Assembly: GCF_033807575.1 (NCBI RefSeq) | Contig: NC_084704.1 | Coordinates: 23,599,968-23,663,967, forward strand | Direction: 5' to 3' | From: Cydia pomonella | Lineage: Eukaryota; Arthropoda; Insecta; Lepidoptera; Tortricidae | Length of the DNA: 64,000 nucleotides | In this document: positions 50,501-62,500 of the stretch, one piece after another | Layout: every line of letters starts with the position of its first letter | Numbering within the stretch: position 1 is the stretch's first letter | Notes under the pieces: generated by a model | The model's database searches: none | What the model was told of the DNA's origin: nothing | What the model saw: the letters and a program-made list of their open reading frames with translations, nothing else | Translations under genes and position numbers: made by a program

Positions 50501-53500
50501 AGCATTTGTCATGTGTACTTTTATAATTTGTAATTATTTTAAAGTAGAGCCACATAGAGGAATGCCTTATCAAATGTAGAGTCATATAGAAATTTGGTAG
50601 AGTCACTTAATGTACAGTTTTTTTTTTGTGATTGCTTTATATTCTGCATTTGGTTATTTGCATTGAGCACAATAAGGGGAAGTGTTAGAATGTATTGTCC
50701 TCTTTAGCTATAGTTGCATCATGTGTAGAGCCCCTAAGTACGTTTGACTATAGCAACATAATGCTGTATTTTTCTCTATGAATGTTGTCTCTGTTTCCCT
50801 CTCTTCTTTAGCTGTCAGCCACAGCGATAACATGTCTTTATATTTTATATTTTAATTATGTGACAAAATGTAAGCTGTACTCTTTATTCTGAGTAATAAA
50901 AGGTGTGCTTCAAGATCATCAATGTGAGTTATAATTTCATCGACCTTCAGCCGGCCCCTCGCTCTCCCAACTCAAGTGTCACGCGGTGCAGACGCACTGC
51001 TTAAGACCCTAGGCCTCCAACATCATCTAGTACAGTAACTTACAGTAAGTGTGTAACTTACTTTCTATGCATCTCGCTCATGGTCGCATATGATGGCGAG
51101 CGAGATGTATAGAAAGAAGTTACGCAGACGTTAGCGAATAAGTCAGTTTGACACTGCTAAAGCAGTCGTGGTGGAGCTCTTCAGTAGTTCTTTACTAGTA
51201 ACAACCTTGAGTTTGAGTTCATATGATATGTTTTGGCTTGTCATTAGACTTTGGCGGCATAATGTAGTTACGTGTGTACGTAGGCTGTATTAATTTTCTT
51301 ATGTTTAACAAAAACAAAAACAAGAATTATTTTGTTGGGTTTGAAGTCTAATTTCCATTCTTGGATAGCACCGATATGTGTCACGAGAGTAGTTTTGTAG
51401 AAAAGGATGTTGCTAGTTTAGTAAATTAACAAGTGGGCGAAATACAAGTAAAGTTTATATACGATGGAGTGAAGTTGAGATAGATAGGCTTGTTTGTTAT
51501 ATTTCCGTTCTTAGATAGCTATATTAGGGTTTCTTTAGCTATATTAGATAGCTAAAGGATTCTCGAGGCGGGAAATCTCGAGAAATTTGTCGTTCGTCGA
51601 GACAGGAACAAAAATGAAAATAATTGTATATGACTAATAATTGTTACAATTTTTACTAGTTTTTCAAAAGTGTTTTGAAGATCGCTTATCTTCTTTCTAA
51701 TTCTAAAAAACGATATACCTATTCCTGTTAGCAAAATAGCACAATTTTAGCAGCTTTATTGTTACGTTGAGTAAGTAGGTATTAATATTACGTAGAAAAC
51801 TTCTGTAAGTTTCTTACATCGAGTTAAATTAATTAACTTGAATATTCAATGATCATTCTTGCCTAGTAAAATACAATATTGTACTTTGTTTACACTTTGT
51901 TAAATGCCTAAAGAGATACACTATAGCAGATCACATCGCCGGCGCGCACGCCTGCACCTGTAGTTATGAGTATAAAGTGCATTTTATGGTAACTAAAAAT
52001 TCACCATTTGTTTGATTATTGATCTCACTGCAATAAAGCAAAAAAATTAAAATAACATGGTGTTATAAGAAACTTTCAAAATTTCTTGAGAGTTCCCGTG
52101 CCTCCGGAAATAAAAAAGGTCGAGAAACCATAAATCTGCATTTAAATTGAAGCGTTTTTATCTAATTAATTGCGTATTTATCTTGGGGCACTTTTCTACT
52201 TTTTAGATTATTTTAATGCGTCGGATTATTTATTTATTTCAGAACGTTTAAAATTGAACTATTAGTACCTAATTTATTCGTCATAATCAGACCGAGATCA
52301 TTAGCTATCTGTAACATATTTACTGAGACCTTATGTAGTGTTCCATGTGTAAAGGGTCCTAATGTTCCATGTAGGTAAATAAGGATCCTTAGGCATGGAA
52401 CGTCACATATCAGGGAGCTGAAACACGTTATTCTCGCGATCGTAGGTGATGCTTATAATAGATCAATATTTCATTAGAAGATGTCCCCCACATACCCTTC
52501 ATCAACTAGAAAAGATCTGATGCTCATCAAATTATTAAATCGATTTTTACCAAAAATAATTTTAATAACATAATTTTAATAAATAAAAAAATAGATAGAA
52601 ATCTGTGCAACCATCTGATCGCTTTATACGGTTCACAGACAAGACATGCGCAATATATGTTAAGTAAGATTTATATTTAAAAATACACTTTATATACCTA
52701 TATCAAGTCAGTCGCCGAGTTCCATATAGATTACTCAGCATAAACAACCTGATTACTCTCATTGTCCAAAACACTTATTTTATAGCTGCTGAGTGGTTTT
52801 ATTAATCTTTGTACAATTGCGTTTTTTATACATTATTATTTTTGAGATGAGTTGTTTATATCTAGAATATGGTAATGGTCTCATTTGATTCAAGATTTCT
52901 AATCAGCACTTCAATATAGCAAACCGCTCCAGTAATAGTTTACATTATTTGTTTATTACCAAGGGCTTTCATTAATTAGACTAGGCAAACTGTACCGAAA
53001 TTCAGCTGTTTTGTGTGTTCCTATAGGTTGAACTAATAATACACAGTGTTTTTTAAATTCCGTTAACTTGGGGGCTATGGCACATTTAAAGAAACTGAAT
53101 AGCATACTTAGTTAATTTTTTTTTTTCCTAAAAAGTAATTAAATGCGTACCAAAAAATTGAAAACTATGACATATCGGTGATATTTTGAATATCGTACTT
53201 GCGTTTAGTAGCAAATGTATGAACTCGTAAGTAGGTATATACCAAACACTAATCAACACGCTCGTAGGGGTCTTATCAGATAAAAATATATCATTGATTA
53301 TCTCCGAAATGGAGTTAATTACAATACCTTCTGGTTTCTTTGAGAAAGTCACTTAATTTAAGCTCAAAAATGCACCCTGAAAAAAAACACCGTGTATTCC
53401 GGCGTCGAAATATTCATTATGAAAGGTACCTAAGCCCTCCTACGTGTACACGTTCAACGCAGCTGGCCAACATTATTGTCATGCGTGTAATAGAGTATTT

Positions 53501-56500
53501 AATTGGCCTTATTATTATATTGGCCTAGCCAGCCACATTAGGGCTCATGCCTACGTACCTGTATCCAGCTAGGATGTCCATCAGTGTACTCTTGCCGGCA
53601 CCTGACTGGCCCACGATGACGGTCAGCTCGCCGGAGTTGAAGGTCCCGCTCAGATTATTCAGGATGACCTTGCGTCCTAAAACACATAAATATTTTTTTG
53701 AACGATGACAACGAAAAGATATAAAACTAGGTACGTTATGATACAAGCTGGTCATTACACACGAGGCGATATTGTGCACGTGAGTTGTAAGCGACCGCAA
53801 TAAGAAAGCCGATGTGGGTAATGACCAATGCACACGCGTTTCATACGACATTTTTCATCACACTTGCGAGGAAAAAACAAAACTTATCAATTAGATTTTT
53901 TTGTCAGAACAGTAAAAGTACAATTTATAAAATGGTGGCTTACAGTTTCAACATCGAATAATTGCACCAAAGCGTGCTGGGCTTGTAGGCACTTATTCGC
54001 CAGTTCATTGAAGTAAGCTACCAACACGTTTTCCAAGAAAGACTGGACGTTTTGCAGATTTTCCGTTGAATAAAAGCTTCATATGCCGCTAATTATTTTT
54101 TACCCGATTTTGATGGTAAAAGTCTATCGTTCTCGGCTCTTGCCTCTTTTAGTGTTACTGGTAGCGTCAATTTTATGTGTTCTTCATTTTCAATGCTTGA
54201 AAATGACAATTTCAATGCTTGAAAATGTCATTTTCGTCAATATATTAACTAAATACATGCAAAACTATTCCAATTTTATGATAAATACGGAAAATGGCTG
54301 GCGCGTTATTATTTTTTATTACGCACGATTCCAATGCGGTCGCAAGGCAAATGCGCGAACGAAATCGACAAACAGCCAATATGAAAAAAAGTAAAAAAGC
54401 TAATATTTTCGTATTTCTATTCGACGGATGGAGATGAAATCGATAAAATGTTTTGTTTATTTAGTAATATAATTAACGAGATAATTTAATGTATAAATTA
54501 TGTTTGGTGTGATAAAACCTCTTTGAACTAACATTTGAAACCTAATGTTGGTTAAGAAATATGTATTACTCGACCAAATAAAGAAGGCTCCGTTTCCATG
54601 CATATTATTAGCAATCAGTTACCTTCTTAACTCAGTCGGATAATATAATGAAAAAGCACGAGTGTTTTAATATACTGAAAAAGCACAAATGTTTAATATC
54701 TAGGATAATGAGCCAAAAATCGGTGGAATAAAAACGTCGTTTTGAGCAAGTGTGTTGAAAATGATCATTTCTATGGGAATCGAATTGCGGTCTTAGGACT
54801 TACTTGCAATCGGTGACTTTACATGTCTAAAGATAATAACCCTAAATAAGATATACATTTAGATTGCAATATTAATGAAAACACACAGTTTTAGCACACA
54901 TGTTTTAACTGAAGAGTATAAAAATCAGTCTGATTGCCTCTTTTTATTTTTTAGTTTTTCCTCCTAAAACTGCCAATAGCCAAGTGCATTACTCATACAG
55001 CCAACTTAATGAAACTATTTTATAGAATTTAAATATTAAATAATAATTTAATGAGCAAAATAAGTATTTTTTATTATCTTTTATATATTTTATTTTATTT
55101 ACATAAATAAATAGTGTATAAAATTAGGAGAGCCGACCCCACCTAAAGTGGGAATGAGCAAAGAAGAAGAAAACATGAATAGTTAAAAACCCCATTTGAT
55201 GTTGTAGAAACATAGAGGGAAAAAGAGTTTTGCGATCCTAACGAAATAACGGTACTTTTTCCATGAAATTACATTTCGGGAGAAAACGGTTTCCACAGAC
55301 TAAATCTTAACAAATCACTTTGTTAAGATTTAGTTAGTGACGACTGTCGTAGAAACGTTTAAGAAGGAAGAATAGCGATCCTAACGAAGTAACGGTACTT
55401 TTTCTATGAAAAATAAATTTCGGGAAAAAACGATTTACACTAACTAAATCTTAACAAATCACTTTGATTTTGGTATCGATCACTTCAGCATAATATCGTC
55501 AGGTGACAAGCAAAACTCACTTTTTACTAAAACATACTTAAATAAAAATCAACAAATTAGTAGTAATGTGGTTCATTATGGCTATGAACTTGTGGTGGTA
55601 ATTAGTGAGTTTTTCTTGTCCCCTGATGATATATCCTAGGTTTATAAGTTTCACTTAAAAAATTATTGCAAATGAAAAAAAAAATTAAACCTAGTAGAAA
55701 ACCTAGTTATTCATTGTGCCAATAACGCACAAAAAAATCATGGAGAATGGAAAATATTTAGAAGTGTAAAAATGTTTTCCCTTTTTGTATGGACGGTCAC
55801 GTGGTATACTTCCCTCTTAAGAGTGGCTGTATTGGGACCGTGCGAAGTGCATGGTGGGGGTAAGTAAAGCGATCCCATCGCATAAGGTGGTAAAAATTTT
55901 AATTAACTGCGGATAGCGTCTTTAACATTTCGTACAATTATATGGCTCGAAATGAAACTTTGATTTACGATTACTCCTGAAGTATTCATTTAAATTGAAT
56001 GGTGTAAGGGACCATTGTAATCTGTATAAAATGCTTAATATAACTAGCGTATTTATTTTGATAATTGTTAATAATGTATCCATGTAAATAGCATTGCAAA
56101 TGCCACATATTACGTGATCTTTTTCTTGAAGTTAAGAATGGATATAGTAAGTTATCCTTAAAAGATAGACATTTAACATCGCGGACTTTTTTGTAGACCT
56201 CTGAATGAGAAACAACCCCACCATACATTGTGTTGTTATAGCTCAAACGGATTAGGCAGCGTTTTCGATTAAAGCTCCTAGCCAGCATGATTTTTTCCGA
56301 CAACATCGTTATATTTCAAACAATTTACACAAAACCTTAACAAGTTATATACTTAAGCCTTCCTCAAGAATCACTCTATTGATAGATAAAAGTCGTATGA
56401 AAATCCGTTCAGTAGTTTTTAGTTTTGGAGTAGTTTTATAAGATGTAGTGAATTGACGTTTTCCCCTAGACTTGCGGACACTAGGTTGCGTGACAGTCGT

Positions 56501-59500
56501 GCACGCTCCCAATACAATGCTGCCTTTCCTCACTTACGCATGTTTAAGGTTTAAAAAAAAATAAAAAATTTGTGTATTGCTTTTTGTTTACTGCCTTATG
56601 AAATCAATGTTAATACAATTCATCAAAAGAAATCAAAAATAATTTGTTTGAACAATTTACTATGTTTTTTTATAAAATAAGTAAAATCAGGACAATTTCC
56701 AATTGTTCCTAGCTGGGAAATATGTCATTTTTCCATTTGTAGTTGCTCATGGCACGGGGACACAGAGGAGTACACCACTTTTCTGCGCTGGATCAGAAAC
56801 ATATCATTTTCTGCGCACTTTATAGATGAAAAATTACCCACTTTCAGAGCATGAGATATAAAAAAATACATAATTTACGGGATGGATTATTTTCGACAGA
56901 CTGCCCATTTGCTTATTTCAAAATTAAAAAGCTTTTATTTCGCTACTGTGCAAGGCATATGTAGTTCATTGGTAATACAGTAACTCATATAGGTCAGGTT
57001 CTATCTTAACCCCTTAACGTATGTCATAAAAATATTTTGTTTAAATTTGAGCTTTAATAACTGTCAATAGAGGTGAATATTGCAATTGCCATATATGGTT
57101 GTCTATGCGGTAAATGATTTATTTAGGTAATCAGAGCAGCAAGTACTATTAGAAGTTGGTGGTCCAGTTATTTTGTTCTTTAAATGGTTTTGGTATGTAT
57201 ATAAAAAAATTATGTACATAATTACAGCTTTGTTTCATTTCTAGATATCAATAGTTTTCATTTATTGGAACCTCATTTCTTCCTAAATTTATCTTAATAT
57301 GATAATTATCTTGTTTGTGTGTTTACGAATAAAAATAGTTCTATTTCTAATATTCAGGATTCAGGTGTAGCTATATTAGTTAAAATGTTATTTTCATTCC
57401 TCATGCCCTGGAAGTGGTTCATTGCTTATCTATGAAGCGGGTTGAAAGTGATACGATTTTTACAAGCATTTATTTAACTTGCCATTGTATCTTTGTAACT
57501 ATGTTTGTACGGGTCAAATATTACAAGTTAAATTTGGCCCACTTTCCGGGTTCCGATGATGCTGAAAATTTGCATAGATATGTAAGTTTGGTGACAATGA
57601 AATATTATGATAGGTACCATGGAGCTGATCTGGTGATAGAGACAGAAGGTGGTCATAAGAACTCTGAAATAAAACAACGCAACCTAATTGTGTTTGGGGT
57701 TTTAGAATTGTCTCGATGATTAGATAGATAGATAAAATCTTTATTCAACCACAACTTACATGCTTTGTGACACAAACAACAAATAACAAGTAACAAAAAG
57801 AAAATTGACAAAAGACAAAGAAAAAGTAATATACAATTGGACACTAATAGCAATAACAATGAAACACGTGTCTTATTTTTAGATTAGTAGAGATATTCGT
57901 AGAGGGTCATGTGTTGTGAAATAGGCGCTGACTCAGCATAGATGCTGCGGAGACCACAGCGCTGATCTTCCGTCGGAACCTTAAAACCTACACTAATAAA
58001 CGAGCAGTGCAGCGCTAGTCAATGTACTTATATGTATAAATATATATGCATATTATATATCTTTGTACGGTAAGTATGTAGAGTAGAAAGTATTAGTGGT
58101 CTGTGGAAAGAAAAGTACAGTCAGCGATACAAGCTTGTACCAATAATGACATTTATGCCAAAAACTATTTATATAGCCAATGAAAAGTCAGTTTTAAATT
58201 AATTTGTTGTATAATTTATATTCTGATATTTAACTGCTGATCCCATCCTAATTATCCTATTACCTAAATTGTTAATTTAGTGACTTCAAGAAACACTATA
58301 AAGTTGAAAGAAAATACTTAGATATATATTTTAAAATTATTGTAAATAAAGAATGAATGATGATGGAGAGTGTTTAACTCGGGTGAAATTTTGACTCAAA
58401 CTATTAGCCAAATATCTCGTCAGAAATGGGTCTTTCATCACTTGGTTAACAATCTAATATTGTGATACAAAGTAAACAAGTTTAATTATGTATACTCGTA
58501 GTTATATTATTTACATAGGATCAGCTATCAGTCTATAACCTACGGACATTATTTAGGTGTCGAGTATGCTTGCATTGTTTGTATTATATGTCATTAGTGT
58601 CGGCATTGATACCAACAATGCTAGCATGCAATACAACAATGTCAACAAGGGCAATAGTACAGGTATGAGTACTCAAGTATTTATTAGGTAGTGTTACGAT
58701 AGGTCATTCACTAAATAGGTAGGTACCTACCCAATACCGGGAAGAAATAGTTTTGATTCATATATTTACCTTTACAGTAACCGAGTAACTTTATTAAATA
58801 AATTCTGAGAGAAGGTTATAAGACACTAAGACAGTCAAGATCTCATGGTTTGTCGCAGGCGTAGGCGGCGCTATCATCAGAGCTTCAAGCAAGCAAACAA
58901 CCCAAGCAGTAGTCGGTGAAAACACAACAACAAAGTCCAAACATACGATGGACCATTTTAAAGTAGTAAAAGCGAGGAAGATCGTTGTAAAATTATGTGG
59001 GTTAAGAGAAAAACTTGTCGCCGGGTGAGATTACGTTTGTGCCATACTCCACATAGCATGGTTTACAGGAGAACGAAAACATATAAAAAAACCGGCCAAG
59101 AGCATGTCGGGCCACGCTCATTGTAGGGTTTCGTAGTTACTCTTCCGTCACAATAAGCTAAACTGGAGCTTAAAGTATAGTAAATTATTAACCAAGGGAT
59201 GAAACGGTACCTTTCACCCGAGTTAAACAAATAGGCAAATTTGCACAATCAGTACCTAATCAAAGTAAGTCTTTTTACTATGAACGGAAAACTTTTTGCG
59301 ATGACTCGAAAACAGCTAAACTGATCATATCCGCTATAGTTTTAATTTAATGTATTTCTTAAGCTCTACTTCCACGATTTTTTTCATATTTTTTGGACCT
59401 ATGGTTCAAAAGTTAGAGGGGGGGGGGGGACATTTTTTTTTTCTTTCGGAGCGATTATCTCCGAATATATTCACTTTATCAAAAAATGTTTGTCGAAGAC

Positions 59501-62500
59501 GTACGTTAGTTTTGAAAGACCTTTCCAACGATACCCCACACTGTAGGGTTGAAGCAAAAAAAACTTTGACTACGGAACCCTAAAAATGACAGAAAGTTTT
59601 ATAACAATGAATCATTTAGTTACAGTCTAATTATTGTCAATAGGTAATCATGAAATATACCTCAGCATTTTTATGATGCCATGTCCATTTTTAGGGTTCC
59701 GTAGTCGACTAGGAGCCCTTATTAGGGGTTCTGTAGTCAACTAGGAACCCTTATAGTTTCGCCATGTCCGTCTCTCTGTCTGTCTGTCCCAGGCTTTGCA
59801 AGTTTGCACCGTGGTCGTTAGTGCTAGAAAGCTGAAATTTGGCATGGATATATAATTCAATAAAGCCGACAAAGTCGTACAATAAAATCTAAAAATTTAA
59901 TTTTTTTAGGGTACCTCCCCTACACGTAAATTGGGGGTGAATTTTTTGTGCTTCAACCCTACAGTGTGGGGTATCGTTGGAAAGGTCTTTCAAAATTAAT
60001 AGGGGTCTTCAACAAACATTTTTTGATAAAGTGAATATATTCGGAGATAATCGCTCCGAAAGAAAAAAATGTGTCCCCCCCCCCTCTAACTTTTGAACCA
60101 TAGGTCCAAAAAATATGAAACAATCTTGGAAGTAGAGCTTAAGAAAGACATTAAATGAAAACTATAGCGGATATGATCAGTTTAGCTGTTTTTGAGTTAC
60201 CTATCGCAAAAAGTTTCCCCTTCATAGTAAAAAGACGTACACCCACAGTTGATCCCTTGGTTAACAATCTACCATACTTTAAGCTCCAGTTTAGCTTATT
60301 GTGACGGAAGAGTAACTACGGAACCCTACTCTGAGCATGGCCGACATGCTCTTGGCCGGTTTTTTGCGCTATGCCCAGTTGGGTATGTGCTTGGGCAAGA
60401 GGGGAAATAGTACGAAAATATCGCTTGGGCTCCTATCCGACCATCCATCCATCCCATCATCCCATATATTTATGAAAGATTTGATGAATCCTTTGGAAAT
60501 AAGATTCTGTTATGAATCTATTGGATGACTCACGTCTCATGTGGCGGTGGGGGGAAATGATCGAACGAGATGGTCTTATGGAACTTTCAGTGTAGTAGTA
60601 GCAAGGAAAGCGATATAATTGTTTTTGTCATAGTCTCACTTTTCTTTTTTACTTCTAAAAAGTCCTGTCACGTTAAAACCGTCACGGGCAGGCGCACGTG
60701 TATGTGAAAATCCTGCAGTTCATGATGTCAACGAATGTAATCTGTTGCCTAGCTTTTACATTTTGTACATAGTTAGTTTAGCTAGTTAGTAAGTAGTAAT
60801 ATTTGTACGCCAGTCATGGCAAACAAGAATCGTGCTGTAATTAAACATTTAACACCTTGTATATATACGCTTGTTTAACGCAAATAAACGATCATTCATT
60901 CATTCATTCATTCATTCATTCTAGTTGCTAACATAAAACAATACATGTGACATGTCAAAGCAACGTCGTGTCGTGCTCTTGCTAGCTCTTATGGTAGGTA
61001 TCAGTTTGCTGTACGATATTGAACCTTAGGTGGGTTGGAAATTAAAGTTTTTGAATGTATATGCCGTGGTAATCTCATGAAATATACGTCCGAAAATGTA
61101 ATTGTAGATACGAATACTCGTATATATATATTTTTATCTAAAGTGAACAGTTAAACTAGGGACTACACAGTCTCTAGTATAAATGTATAAATGTTTACTG
61201 TAGATAAATTGTTCGCTTAAAATGAAAACATGGCAAATCCGGAAACGGAAGAATTGCCTATATACGGTCACCGGTTTTCTAGTTCGATTAATGTTTAATA
61301 TGGAAATGACTAGGTATTTGTTGTCCTTTGACAGAAGAAGCGACACGCTCGGCAAACATGACATCGAACGTAATCCGAGATAGGTACTATCTACTTAGTA
61401 AAGTTAACTATGTAGGTATACAGTACCTATGTATTTGAAACAACTAAAACCATTTAATGAAACACGTTGTTTTTAAGACCAGATATATGATATTGTTAGT
61501 ACCTTTTGTATTTAAAGTCTTACACTTGTTCTCTGACGTTGTCTTGAAAGTATTTTTCACCACACTCACCAGCTCGTAAACGGCTCACATTATTCTTCGA
61601 AAACTGAAGAGAAACTTGCATTTAATCCACAAGAGTGGCAAAATATTATTCGGAAGCAAGTTTGTTTAACCCTTGTGCATTGAAACCCTCGTAACGCTCA
61701 AGATTTCACTTTTCGAAACACTCGCTACGCTCGTGGTTCAGTTTTTAGATTCTTTCGCTTACTCGGGTATGAAGATTGGCACGAGGGATTAAACAACAAC
61801 TTTGGCCCCTGTAAAACAATAGTTATTTTACACCACATCAAGGCGAAGAAAATACTAACTATGAAATACCAAAAAATCTAACCAAATCAAATGTAAATGA
61901 ACGTAATAAAAAAATGTATCATTCAAAATCATCATTTAAAAGTCAATTCCACCAGCTGACATAAGGAAACAACTCAAAATTTGCATCTGATTACTTTGCC
62001 CCACATGTGGATAAAATGCAACTTTCTCATTAGTATTTGAACAATCAAGAGGACCTTTACTAGTTGGTGTGGTAAAAATAACTATTACAACATTTCCGCG
62101 ATATGCTTTAAATATTTTAATTTAAATGCAATATTTTTAATAAATTAAAGTTACTTTTAGAACTGTCAGAAATGCTATTTTTTCATCAAGCTATCAAGTT
62201 CACTGAACAATTATGGGGCCCTAATAAAACAAACGTAAAGAAGTTTTTTCGTACGATATGCATGCTTTTTATTTTAAGTGAATAAGATACGCCATGGATC
62301 GATCTCATTAACAGAAAGGGCTCATTCACATATCACGTCATACGAATTTCATGATTTCTGTGACCGCTCTTCTATCCTTGTCACACGTGGTCACAGTTGT
62401 TCCTACCCTCCTCATATTTTATTAGTGTCATAAATTTAGTTTTTTTTTTCACTTTAACAACAATTATTAAACATTGTTATTTAATTGGTACCTATGTAAG

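Larger units (their letters stand above)
45887..51022 (+). mobile_element. Complete Ty1/copia LTR retrotransposon
   Basis: Two 340-bp LTRs (45887-46226 and 50683-51022), both starting TGTT and ending AACA, enclose one long gag-pol frame. The 5-bp target duplication TCATC flanks it (45882-45886 and 51023-51027). A primer binding site and purine tract sit just inside the LTRs. Read side by side, the LTRs show no difference, so the insertion is very recent. It lies in intron 2 of the ABCG gene, in the opposite direction, 25 bases from a pre-existing hairpin repeat. Confidence 0.97.

Noticed and set aside
57414..57719. 101-codon plus frame as a gene
   Set aside because: It overlaps a dispersed repeat with a relative at 31296-31560 and has no known domain.
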